DNA of 64,000 bases from Rhypophila decipiens (lineage: Eukaryota; Ascomycota; Sordariomycetes; Sordariales; Naviculisporaceae): the NCBI GenBank assembly GCA_033297075.1, contig MU858168.1, forward strand, positions 50,743 to 114,742, written 5' to 3'. The translations under genes and the position numbers were made by a program. This document shows positions 54,524 to 64,000 of this stretch, piece after piece. Position 1 is the first letter of the stretch, and each line of letters begins with the position of its first letter. Below the pieces are notes generated by a model that worked only from the letters and a program-made list of their open reading frames with translations, did no database searches and was not told the origin of the DNA.

Positions 54524-57161
54524 CTCTTGTTGCTTTCTCGCCTCGTTCTGAGTCGCTCATATGCATGCTTTGAGGTTCAAAGAGCAGAACCAGAAATTCG
54601 AGTAATGAAGCTCAAAACACCTCTCGCGAATATGAGTCGTCTCTCGCCACACTCACAGTGTGTTTGTTATCGATAGTCGGTTGCAAAGACGAAAAGCACA
54701 CGCAGACAACAACGCCAATGATGCCATCCGATGGAGCAGTCAGCAAGTAAGCCATGGTGATCGATCGAGCATCGAAGGACGTCGAAAGTGGAGAACTTGG
54801 AGTCTTTGAGGAGGAGGCTCCCCTTTTAGACTTCTGACTAAGTCGTACGATGGCGGGCATCAATTACTCTTTCTCGAAAGCTGCCAGAAAGCTTCAAAGA
54901 GCCATAAAGAGGGTTACCAAGTTGGGTTATAGGGCTCTTGTTCAGTGAATCATGAAACACAATGGACTTGCGGGCCGTCGGGAGGAACAAAGGACGACGG
55001 CAAGGTCACAATAGTCGCCCCTTGACGGTTGCCCCATGTGGTTATTTTGGTGAATCCTCTTTCTTGTCATCGTCCCGTCTCTTTGTCGTCCCTTTGCGCC
55101 ATCGCAAGGTACCCGCCGAGCGGCTCCATGATGGTATGTGCGGAAGAGGAGGCGCCCAACTGCGGGATTAGGTGAGACATGGTGTATCATGATTCATCGT
55201 CCAATACCAGGTATGTACTACATACACGTGTGGCATATCCCGATGGGTACGTCAATGGGTTGGCAGTTCGTTGACCAAGTGCCGGGAGGGGGATTACTCC
55301 ATGAGGACTTGACTTGCTCCATCTACTCAAGAACGACATGAACAATCGCCACAACACCGGGAGACGAAAATTTTCATGAATCGAGATGCTCCAAGTGCGG
55401 TGCAAATCTATGGAGTAATGAAAGCAAAAAGTTGCAAGTATGAGCAACGGATATCGGCGGTTGACGTGATTCTTTCATCAATCAGATCCAGACAACGCAT
55501 TCACCGCTTGTCTTCTCCTCTTTTCTGGCCAACTTTTCACTCTACTCTCATTTGTAAGAGTGTGACAAACAGCGAATAAGTGCATGCATGCAAGAGAAAA
55601 CTCTGTTCAACCCACTCATATTCGGACCGGCGGCAAACGTGACTCTTGTTGCGACGTCTTTTCCGAGTTCCAGAACACAAAGAAAATGCAAGAGAAAAAA
55701 AACCGGTAAATTGAGTGTTCGCCCCCGATCATTTATCCGATTCCGATTCCGCGCATTTTGTACACTCGCACTTCTGTGGGTCTTGAACTCTGGGCCAAAG
55801 GATCGACCTTCTTGGACGAGAATGAAAAAGAAAACCTCTCAGCACGTGATTTCTGTTGCGAGATGCCCAAAGGGGAATGTCGTGCGGAAGGGTGACGGAG
55901 ATTGCCATTTGGGTCGCAAATTAACAATTCTTGGTGAAACGGACCCTACCAAATGTTAGCAACTCGGCACCTTGGCAGTCACTCTGGGCGTCGTTCCACA
56001 AGTGGAGATCCGGCAAATGTTGCGCTGGCAGTGGTCGGTATTTCGTTCCTCCGCTCCGTTCCTGCCAGGTTCGGCTTTTTCAGGCCTCCCCTCTGCCCCA
56101 AGCGTTCAGCACACTCCCCCGGTGCCTTGCAGTAGCGCGTTTCTAGTCCCCACAAAATGCAGGTCCCAACCGTCGTTTCGCCAATGGAAGTGCGCAGATC
56201 CTGATCCCCGTCCCCTTCCCGGCGCAAAACCAGGAACCAGTTCGACGGCCAGAAAACGTTTCGCGGGGCAGCCAACAGGGCTAGTCCACGTCAATTGACA
56301 GCGGGAAGCGGGAGTCCATCAGGCATTGTCGAAGCTCTCCCCTCTCACACCGGTGGCCGCTGGCAGTTACGTGGAGGTGAAGTGTAATGTCAGGTGGTCG
56401 ATGCTGACAGACAAACCTGTTGTTAGGCCCCAACCAAAGGCGCCCGATTGGGAAGCGCGCGATTGAATGGCCTTTGTGCGAGTCTGACAATGGGCGCGAG
56501 TGAAAAGAGCGCACAAAGGCACGGGACGGGCACTCAAAAAGAAACGGGGCCTGAAAAGAGGAGCCAAAAAAAAGGCTGACGCCATCCATCCCTTCACTTC
56601 CGCTGTGCCTCATGCCGGGCCTCAGTTCCCCTGACCCCTGTTGGGTTGTTTGCGCGGGCGCCAGACTCAAGAGACAAACTTGTTGTCAAGGTGTGACAAG
56701 CCCCTCTCTGGCTGGCTCAGCCCACTTTTCGACTTTTTTCTTCCTTTTTCCTTTCCACTTCTTTTTTTTGCTGGTTGTTTGTTCTCTGCTTCTTCCACCC
56801 CTGCAACCTGGAATGTTTTGTGGCACGCCACCGCCACGATTTGTTGGACGGTGGACCTCTTTCCCCCTGGTCCCCTAGCGACTCCCGGTCCTGGTCCTAG
56901 CCCGTCCCAAGTTTCCCCATTCTGGCATTTGCCCGCTTAAGATGGGGCCAATTCCCACCTGGGCCGATGACAGTGCCAATTGACCCTCTTTTCTCTTTCT
57001 CTCTCTTTCACTTCAGTTCATCCTCAACCTCACCTTCGACTTCACGTCACCCACGGACTAGACCACACCACAACGTTGGTCCCCGCTCATTCATTCATTG
57101 ATCCTCATCCGAGTACAAAACGTCCTCCCTGACTCTCCCTCGATCGGACTTGGAATCCTGC

Positions 57162-57164
<3 letters not shown>

Positions 57165-57192
<28 letters not shown>
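57165..57192 (+). repeat. (TC)14 microsatellite in a 5' leader
   Basis: Fourteen TC units about 360 bp upstream of the ATG at 57551. Confidence 0.95.
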
Positions 57193-57195
<3 letters not shown>

Positions 57196-57550
57196 CTCGA
57201 CTCTCAACCTCTGTGGCAGGCCACCCAACGACCTCATTTTTATCGCTCATTCCTTTGCCGATTCAAGTGAACCTCCACAACGTCTCGAAGTCGCCAGTAT
57301 CAATCAAGTCTTTGCTCATTCTCTTTGCAAGACTCACTCATATCTTAGCCATCTACCGACAGACCCTTCGCCCATCTAGTGGCCGAATCTCTCTTCCAGC
57401 TCCAACAGCTTCTTCCCTTCAGACATCTCGGCATCCAGCCCGAATTTGCTCAGAATTTGCTCATTTCTCCTTTCTTTGGTTGCATGCTTGCATGACCATC
57501 TTCTCATATCTTGACGAACCTAACGATCGACATTGATACCACGCATCAAC

Positions 57551-58732
57551 ATGCACGCTTTTACCATTACTTCGGCCCTGGCCCTCGCCGCTGGCGCCGC
57601 GGCCACGGCTGTTTCCACCACTCCCCACGACAGCTACTCGTCTTCCATTGGTGTTTTGGGATGCAAGATCAACACCGACAGAGTTGCCTACTGGCCGGGT
57701 TCCGTCGACTGCAACAACATCTGCGTTAAGCTCACGTATGGAAGCCGTTCGGTCAACTTGCTTCGCATCGATCAGTCCGGCGGCGCCTACGACATCAGCT
57801 ACGATGCTTGGGTCTACCTCCAGACTGGCCAGTCTGCGACTGCCGAGCCTCTCACCGGTGGCGGCGTTGCCATGGAGTACGAGGAGGTGGACGCTTCCGA
57901 GTGTGCTGACCTGATCCACACCCCGGGCAACAAGCTCCCGCTCAGCGCATCCAACAGCATGAACTTCCTCGCCAGTTGCTTGGCCCAACCAAACAGCTTT
58001 GTTGCCAAGAACCACGTTCTCTACAACATTTGCGACGCCATCTGCACCCTCGGCCACGATGAGGAGTGCAAGCTTGACCTCAATGTCAGCAACCAGCCCA
58101 GCTGCGGCCACACCTTGGGTCTCACCACTCCTCTGGCCGGCGCCCCTGTCTTTAACATCCTCTACCAGACTGGCAAGACCGTCGTTGCCGGCACTGGCGA
58201 GGAAGTCAGCCCACAAATCTCGACGCCCGAGGAGGCTGATGCCGCGCCTGCTCCCGCGGTCGCGGTTGTTGTCGCCACCACTCAGACCCCCGCGGGCGCT
58301 GTGTTCCAAGAGAAGCCCAAGCCTACTTCTGAGCCCGCCCCAGTGGAGTACGAGCCCACCGTCCCATCAGTTGTGGTTCCCATTCCCAGCACCAGTGAAG
58401 CCAGTGAGACCAGCGTCGCTGCTGTCCCGACCTCTGTCTATGAGGAGGTCACGCCCACCACGGTCGTGACCAGCACCACACCTGTGGCACCATATCCTAC
58501 CACTGCCCCTGTCAACAGCTTTGGTGGCTACAACACCACCATGGCCCCCCCAGCCAGCAGCAAGCCCGCCGGCGGTGCCGAGCAGTACACCACGCTGATC
58601 AAGACCACCCAGGTCAACCTGCCCGCTGCCCCCAGCAGCGTGCCAACGGGTGTTGTCCAGGCTGGGGCATCTGGTCTCCAGGCCGGCTCATTGCTGTTGC
58701 CGGTGGCTCTTGCTGCCTTGTTCTTGTTCTAA
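57551..58732 (+). CDS. GPI-anchored cell-wall protein with N-terminal barwin/RlpA-like domain
   Basis: Intronless, 393 aa. Signal peptide MHAFTITSALALAAGAAATA. The globular head (about 30-215) is Cys-rich, with GCKINTDRVAYWPGS, NNICVKLTYG, RSVNLLRIDQSGGAYDISYDAW, a pattern of fungal wall proteins with a double-psi beta-barrel (barwin/RlpA-like) fold. The catalytic status is unknown. A long Pro/Thr/Val/Ala-rich region (about 225-365) would be O-mannosylated. The C-terminus has a small-residue stretch (GASGLQAGS) and a hydrophobic tail (LLLPVALAALFLF), the classic GPI-attachment signal. It probably sits on the plasma membrane or is linked to wall glucan. The start at 57551 was chosen because it opens the signal peptide. 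Confidence 0.85.
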   Translation: MHAFTITSALALAAGAAATAVSTTPHDSYSSSIGVLGCKINTDRVAYWPGSVDCNNICVKLTYGSRSVNLLRIDQSGGAYDISYDAWVYLQTGQSATAEPLTGGGVAMEYEEVDASECADLIHTPGNKLPLSASNSMNFLASCLAQPNSFVAKNHVLYNICDAICTLGHDEECKLDLNVSNQPSCGHTLGLTTPLAGAPVFNILYQTGKTVVAGTGEEVSPQISTPEEADAAPAPAVAVVVATTQTPAGAVFQEKPKPTSEPAPVEYEPTVPSVVVPIPSTSEASETSVAAVPTSVYEEVTPTTVVTSTTPVAPYPTTAPVNSFGGYNTTMAPPASSKPAGGAEQYTTLIKTTQVNLPAAPSSVPTGVVQAGASGLQAGSLLLPVALAALFLF

Positions 58733-59234
58733 GGAATGAACTGGACAGAGATGAAAATAAAAATGATACCCTTCTTTATTGTATATAGAGTTTTTTGATA
58801 GACTTTTGGCGGGTTTGGAAAACTTCACTTCTTGACATTTATTTTGAAATGTCTGCGAGATAAAGGAGAGGGGCTTGTATCCGCTCTCTTCTCGTTTTAT
58901 GAACATGGACGGAAATTGCAAATATATTTCTGGTTGATTATGTCGTTTGCTTAAAGATTCTTGTGTATGTGCTGTGTATGTGTGTCTTACACCTGTCTTA
59001 CTTGTCAACTGCGCAAGTCTCAACCCGTCTGAGTCAATGCCAACAACGATCCATCATTCCGGGTCGCTTTCTCCTCTGTCCCCAGTCCCCTAGCCATTGT
59101 GCATTGTCCATCCATCCATTATCTTCACATGTTTAGCATAGCCAACAACTCCCGGAACAAGAATCCCGCCGCCGCGTCACCATACCCTTCTCAGTTTGTC
59201 CCCGCCCATCACATCCAAGCTAGACAGTGCAGAA
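58733..59234. other. Convergent 3' flanks
   Basis: The GPI-protein gene and the minus-strand secreted-protein gene both end here; no coding region. Confidence 0.65.
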
Positions 59235-60453
59235 TTACTCTATAACACTCCCCCCAATCCAAAACGGATCAAGCGAAGCACACCCCTCGTCACCGGGCGC
59301 CCTACAAGCAGAATCAGGCAACACGCCTGCGCCCCTAAGCGTGAGTGTTCGTCCCGCACAACCTGGGATATGCGTCACCGTCAATGTCTTGTACAGCGGA
59401 TCAAATGACCAGCTCATGTCTAGACTCCCTGATCCTGATGCTGGCGTGCAGACTCCTCGCACGATCCGGCCAGTGACAGTCGCACCGGATTGGCGGCGTA
59501 ATAACTGGGAGGGGTAACTGGAGGCGGGAGGGCGCGGGATCGAATGCGGGAGGGAGCAGTTGTATCCGCTGGGAATGGTGTCTGAAGAACTTGTTGAAGT
59601 CATGTACCGCACGCTGAAGAGATTAATGTCGCTTCCTGAACCGACACCGGGGGGTTTAGTTGGGGCTGGGTTGCGGAAAGCGTAGTAGAGCTGTGTGTAG
59701 GATGTTATTTGCCATGAGGGCATTGGGCCGATGGATTGCGCTGTGCAGCTGGGGGAACTGAGCGAGCCGAGATTGTCGGGAGTTGTGTAGATGTCAAAGA
59801 ATCGGTCGGTGGTTATGCAGCGGGTAGAATCCTCGCCGGTCGTGCAGGAGATTGAGAGCGGGATGGTGGTTGAGGCTGTTGTTGTTTGTCTACTACCAGG
59901 TCACTCATTGTCAGTTATATGACCTTGTTTTCTTGCATTCTTTCTTCCCCCGCCAAGCACAGGCAGGCAGGTTACTGGTTGTCAATTGCTGATGGGAACA
60001 GGATGTAGAATGGGGTAGGTCCGGGCACAAAATGAAAGTAACATACCCCTTCTTGTCCCCATCAGAGCAAGTATACATATGCGCAACATGAAGCTCCTTG
60101 GAGGACCAATCAATCGCAAACGAGACGGTCTCGTCGACGGCTCGACCACGACTATTCACGCAGGGGAACCATATCAGAGGCGCGTCGACCGAGTAAGACT
60201 CTGGATCGGCGCGGCCGCCCCAGGACTCGTTGAAGGCGCCGTAGCAGCTGTAGTCGGTTAGGTAGAGGCCTACCACTGCATCGGTGGCAGATCTGCTGCT
60301 GGCCGGGAAAGATTTATCAGCGCTGTCGTAGGTGAATTCGCTTATGGTCCATTTTATGGGTGTTGAGTTGGCTTCTGGCGTGCAGGAGCGGGCGGCGTGG
60401 GATAGAGTTGGGAGGAGGGAGATTATCCCGGCTGTTAAGGTTGTGGATTTCAT
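59235..60453 (-). CDS. Secreted Cys-containing protein of unknown function
   Basis: Predicted 353 aa from exons 60453-60047 and 59889-59235. The 157-nt intron (donor GTATGT, acceptor GTAG) joins DKKG to QTTTASTTIPLSISC; other acceptors were not excluded. MKSTTLTAGIISLLPTLSHA is a signal peptide. The N-terminal domain (about 22-135) has six cysteines, including CTPEANSTP, DYSCYGAFNESW, WFPCVNSRG and MYTCSDGD. The second half has about eight more, including ISCTTGEDSTRC, YNCSLP, GVCTPASGSG and GCAGRTLTL. No transmembrane helix or GPI signal is seen. The family was not recognised; an extracellular or effector-like role is possible. A TATA box lies ~75 bp upstream. Confidence 0.75.
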
Positions 60454-61611
60454 TTTGTGTGATGTAAATTCAGGAGTGGTGATGAGGAATGGTAATGATT
60501 GAGGTTCGGTGAGATCTCATCGCATTATATATATCCTGTCGTCACCCCGACCTTTTTGACGCCGTGCCGGCAATTTGGGGTAGCTAGATGAAATCATGAA
60601 AGTTATGTACTTTTATCAGTATAATACTACCTCGTGAGCGGGCTTGGCTCCGGGATTTTGACTTTACGAGACCACCGGCTCATTTTACCAGGTATTATGA
60701 GGGGTCTGCTCGGGTCCCGGGGTATATGGATGAATGTTATACATGTGGTATTTGCAGATACGGAGTTTAATCCTTCTGCTGCTACCTCGTATGGCCCTCG
60801 GCTGTCTTGGTTACCGGCGATGGACTGCAACTAGATCCTATATGTTAACATACTGATTCCACCATGGTGACTTTGGGGGTTAAGATGCTCGTACCTTGAC
60901 CAAAAGTCACTTACCGTCTTGCTGGTTTGGATGGGGAAATAATGACTGGGCTCGTGTTAGGCGCGCATTGTCGTACGTTTAGCCGACCTTGAATGCTAGT
61001 AACATCCCGGAATTCGAGTTTCTTCTGAGGTGGCTTTGTTGTTTACAGTCTCTGTCAGTTGCGCAACTGATATGTGATTCAGTAAGGGCTCACAATTGTC
61101 AAAAGTGTGAGAACACCGGAGGATGGCGAGAATAAAACGCCGACTATCTTATTATAACAAATAAAATGTTACATGCTATTTCGAGATCTCACTGGATATC
61201 GACATAAAAGATACACGCCTACAGTTTCATATTTTATACAGAACTAGATGTGACGAGTAAGTGGTGATGTTGCGCGCAACAGGTCATGTATGAAAGCAAA
61301 TAAGTGTGCTGAATAAAGACATCAAGAGCCAATGCAACCTTTTCATTCGCCATATTGTCGACTGTTCATGCAGATAGTATTCAGACAGCTGCAGGAAAGT
61401 CATCCGTTGAAACTGGTGGCGCCTGTCGTCGGACATGGAGAGAAGTAATTCCACGCGCCCAATTGCCGAGAAGCGGGCTGTGCCTTCAGAGCCTGATTTT
61501 GATGATCTGATAATCGCATCCACCGTTCTGTTCCGAGAACACGCTCTCATCTTCCCAGTCAACACTCGACTTCCCGAAAAGATCGCTCAAGCTACACTCG
61601 CAGACTCCGCA
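60454..61611. other. Intergenic between divergent secreted-protein and UBL genes
   Basis: 1.16 kb, relatively AT-rich, with no supported gene. Confidence 0.6.
60524..60534 (-). promoter_or_regulatory. TATA box of the 60453 gene
   Basis: ATATATATAAT on the minus strand, about 75 bp upstream of the ATG at 60453. Confidence 0.6.
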
Positions 61612-63142
61612 ATGTCTTTTGGATTTTCAGTCGGCGATTTCATCGCTGTCGGCGGTGTCATTGCCGACATCGTCTCTTCCCTCAAAGACTCAACCGGGTC
61701 CAAATCCGACTACCAAGAGTTGATTCACGAACTGAATGCGCTCGACCGGGCCTTGAAAGGCCTTGATAAGCTAAAACTACAGCATCGTCACCGGGCACAG
61801 TTGACTCCATCAAATGCGCCGCGGTCTCTTGTCGTGTCCCTCTCGAGCAGTTCCTGACCAAGATCAAGAAGTACGAAGTTACCCTCGGCCCACGGGCATC
61901 ATCATCATCGATCGCATCGTCCTCGAAAGCGGCACTCAGGAAGATAAAATTCATCAACAAAGGGGAGGACATTGATCGCCTTCGGAAATATCTTAATGTT
62001 CACCTGGGGACGATGAACATCCTTCTGCTGGAACATGGACTTCAAACAATGGATGTTTGTTCCAAGGCCCTGCAAGATCAGTGCGGCAGTAGCCAGACCT
62101 CGTTACGAGGGATAGACAATGTGGTCAACTCCACTGCCACCAATGTTCAAAGTCAGACAGCCTTGGTTCGGTCCACTCACGGCATCCTGACCTCGTTATA
62201 CTCCATGATAAGCGGCGAGGTCCGATCGTCTCTATCTCAAATCGCCCGCTTCACACAAAACGCCTCCCTCCTATCCCAGAGGATCTTTGAAGCCGTGGTC
62301 CAGCTGCAAGGTTCAGTCTCAGCAATACGCGTTGATACAAGATGGACGTACTTTCAGCCGCCGGTCAAAGTCGAAGATGCCTTGGGTCGAGTCTTTCCCG
62401 TTCCGTCAGAGTACAGCATGTCTGAGCTTCATGCGCTCCTCCGATGTCGATTTCGAAAAGGCCCAGGACGAAAACTGGTCGAATATGGAGACTTCAAACT
62501 GACAAATCGGCGGAACAAGGCGATGGTGGACCGCGCCTGCATGCCTGATCTTCTACCAGGACTGGACATCATCATGTCCATCATTATTGATGTAGCACTG
62601 GGAGAGAACGCCGAGGTCTGTCCCATCACCGAGTGTTCGTCCGAGAACACGATACCCGCTCCTTGGGGCGGCGGAAGAACTTGGTAAGACATCAAAGATC
62701 TGTTCAACTTCACCATAGGGATCCTTACTAACACTGCGCTCGCATAAATCTCGATTGCGGGAGATGGCTCGATAGCTCGGAAGAGACCGTTCGCACAAGA
62801 AAGCGACGTATCGAAACAGTGGACTCCGACGAGAGCAGTGATAGTGGTCAAAAATCGGCTTCACGGAGACGTTCAAAAAGGCTTAAACGCTGGAGAAATA
62901 CACCAGAACGGGATCCGGCATTTGACCCTGACATAGGTTATATTAGAAATCTGACCTGCGTCCCATTCGATTCCCTTGTGGACAAAGGAGAGGCAGCCTA
63001 TCAGGAAGCGGGTAGCCCATTAATCAGCCTTAAAGATAATAATGGGGGAAATACAGAACACATGGAGGGGGAGCTAGATAATACCAGAGCAAAAGAGATT
63101 ATCAAGTTGCTGATGCGGCGGCAGGGTTTGGATATTAGATGA
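61612..63142 (+). pseudogene. Fungal MSFGFSVGDF / ubiquitin-like-domain gene with frame breaks
   Basis: The ATG at 61612 starts MSFGFSVGDFIAVGG, the conserved opening of a fungal family with a helical N-terminal region and a ubiquitin-like domain. The frame holds to LDKL (about 61772), then conserved sequence (TASSPGTVDSIKCAAVSC, PLEQFLTKIKKYE, KYLNVHLGTMNILLLEHGL) continues only in the next frame, from 61773 to a stop at 62685. One missing A in the run AAAA at 61773-61776 would explain it. The second part contains the ubiquitin-like domain (YFQPPVKVEDALGRVFPVPSEYS to LLPGLDIIMSII). A third block, 62762-63142 (NLDCGRWLDSSEE, then a basic SRRRSKRLKRWRN region), should follow a splice at 62684, but the best acceptor (62763) creates a stop at the junction. 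It is either a decaying gene or affected by base errors. The family is often NLR-associated or orphan; its function is unknown. Confidence 0.55.
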
Positions 63143-63227
63143 CTCTCTTCCCAGACTATAGAAGAAGAGTACAACTCTAGTATACGATCAATAGCCCGAC
63201 AACCTATACTAATAAGCCCAGCGTACC

Positions 63228-63992
63228 TCAGCATGCCCCGTCTCCTAATCCACCATCGTCCTCCGACTCGCGGCATATTGCCTCTAGCAACGTCAATCCC
63301 TTGTCTGTGCCGAGCCACTCGATCTTGTCTGCAAATTCCCCCGATTTATCCCACTCCATCATCCGGGGGCTCCGCCTCCAGTCATGCACCAAGTCGTCCA
63401 CCCAGTGGCTTAGCTCTTGCAGCGCGGGGGTTTTTGCTTCTACCGGACGCTTGGCTTCTCGTTGCCGGGTAGGCAGTTTGGCCGTTCGCTTTGGACTTGG
63501 GCATCTCGTCAAGTCCAAGGATGGGACGTTTTCGGTTGTGTGATCGTTGGCCGGTTGTGGCTCGGCGCGAGCCGCGGACTTCTGGCGACTGTCAAGGCCC
63601 ACAGCATCGCCTCCTGCTTTGGTGTCCCGGATGCGGATGTTGCCTATAGTGAGAGCATAGGCACTCACGGCAGTCACCCAAGCAAAGCATTCGGCCTTGT
63701 GCGACCATGTGACTGTGCCGTCACCTTGTCCGCTGACGTAGCCCAGCAACCACCGCAACAGTCGCGTGTCCGTGCCGCGAGTCCAGACCAGCTCACCGCG
63801 AGTGGGTTCTACGAGATAGTCGTGCGCAATATGCATGTAGATAAAAGCCGCGTCCCTGTAGGCCGCGTGAGCGGGATCCCTTGTCCTAGCAACAGCACCG
63901 CTACTGTATACGCCAAGACCCCCACATGGAACCACCCCCATTTGGAATCGCAATTTCCACACCGCCATTCCACCACCACCCTCTTTGAACAT
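63228..63992 (-). CDS. Unknown protein, 5' end at or beyond the window edge
   Basis: Open frame of at least 254 codons, ATG at 63992 with no in-frame stop between it and the window end, so the true start may be further out. The N-terminal half has RTRDPAHAAYRDAAFIYMHIAHDY-like helical content and WSHKAECFAWVTAVSAYAL; the middle is charged and low complexity (PSPKRTAKLPTRQREAKRPVEAK); the C-terminus is SHWVDDLVHDWRRSPRMMEW. No domain was recognised, and no signal peptide is evident from this start. It converges with the ubiquitin-like-domain gene, 85 bp apart. Confidence 0.5.
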   Translation of the reverse strand: MFKEGGGGMAVWKLRFQMGVVPCGGLGVYSSGAVARTRDPAHAAYRDAAFIYMHIAHDYLVEPTRGELVWTRGTDTRLLRWLLGYVSGQGDGTVTWSHKAECFAWVTAVSAYALTIGNIRIRDTKAGGDAVGLDSRQKSAARAEPQPANDHTTENVPSLDLTRCPSPKRTAKLPTRQREAKRPVEAKTPALQELSHWVDDLVHDWRRSPRMMEWDKSGEFADKIEWLGTDKGLTLLEAICRESEDDGGLGDGAC

Positions 63993-64000
63993 CAACAACT

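Larger units (their letters stand above)
53618..57550. other. Gene-poor stretch of 3.9 kb upstream of the GPI-protein gene
   Basis: No gene is supported. It holds a 3 x 10-bp repeat, an isolated transposon-end match, T- and C-rich tracts (56730-57030) and a (TC)14 run that probably belong to the long promoter and leader of the next gene. Confidence 0.5.

Noticed and set aside
1..64000. CRISPR array, bacterial operon or rRNA genes
   Set aside because: No regularly spaced repeats or rRNA-like segments were seen, and the DNA is clearly fungal nuclear with spliced genes.

Overview
The window is nuclear DNA of a filamentous ascomycete (Pezizomycotina, most likely a Sordariomycete). The protein-coding genes carry short spliceosomal introns of about 50-90 nt (GT-AG, with a few GC-AG). 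The gene set is typically fungal: a killer-toxin-like chitinase with a C-terminal Hce2 domain, a psi-factor-producing oxygenase, an ascomycete laccase with a DSGL C-terminus, GH43/GH62 arabinofuranosidases, an AKR1 palmitoyltransferase, a GPI-anchored wall protein and fungus-specific secreted proteins. The species cannot be named from the sequence. Exon boundaries were worked out by hand from frame continuity and splice consensus.

Layout. 1-3096: 3' part of a GH18 chitinase. 4061-8668: a nine-exon gene joining a zinc-finger module, a GTPase-like P-loop domain, a second Cys-rich finger and a C-terminal patatin phospholipase. 8727-10270: a structurally complete Tc1/mariner transposon inserted 58 bp after that gene's stop. 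11359-12885: secreted FAD oxidoreductase. 12886-14250: debris with a long direct repeat and a frameshifted pseudogene. 14251-16197: a divergent pair of compact papain-like proteases. 16306-17508: single-pass membrane protein with a 12-Cys ectodomain. 18237-21872: Ppo oxygenase. 24352-26295: DUF2235 alpha/beta hydrolase. 27442-33962: a housekeeping block (cystathionine beta-synthase, SRP receptor beta, AKR1). 34797-36362: Cys-rich repeat secreted protein with a G17 tract and shifting frames. 37764-38689: secreted dienelactone-hydrolase-like protein. 39702-42182: CCCH zinc-finger protein. 42227-43244: NmrA/festuclavine-dehydrogenase-like reductase. 43981-45992: laccase. 45993-50318: gene-poor stretch. 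50319-53617: divergent GH43-CBM42 and GH62 genes. 53618-57550: gene-poor stretch. 57551-58732: GPI-anchored protein. 59235-60453: unknown secreted protein. 61612-63142: ubiquitin-like-domain gene with a frame break. 63228-right edge: unknown protein.

How the genes work together. The two arabinofuranosidase genes share one promoter region and fit side-chain removal from arabinoxylan; the laccase and the chitinase are further secreted polymer-active enzymes, but only the GH43/GH62 pair looks like a functional unit. CBS, SRP receptor beta and AKR1 are unrelated core genes. The strongest candidates for something undescribed are the paired papain-fold proteins that have no signal peptide (one with an N-myristoylation motif), the GTPase-zinc finger-patatin fusion, and the repeat protein whose reading frame depends on a 17-G homopolymer.
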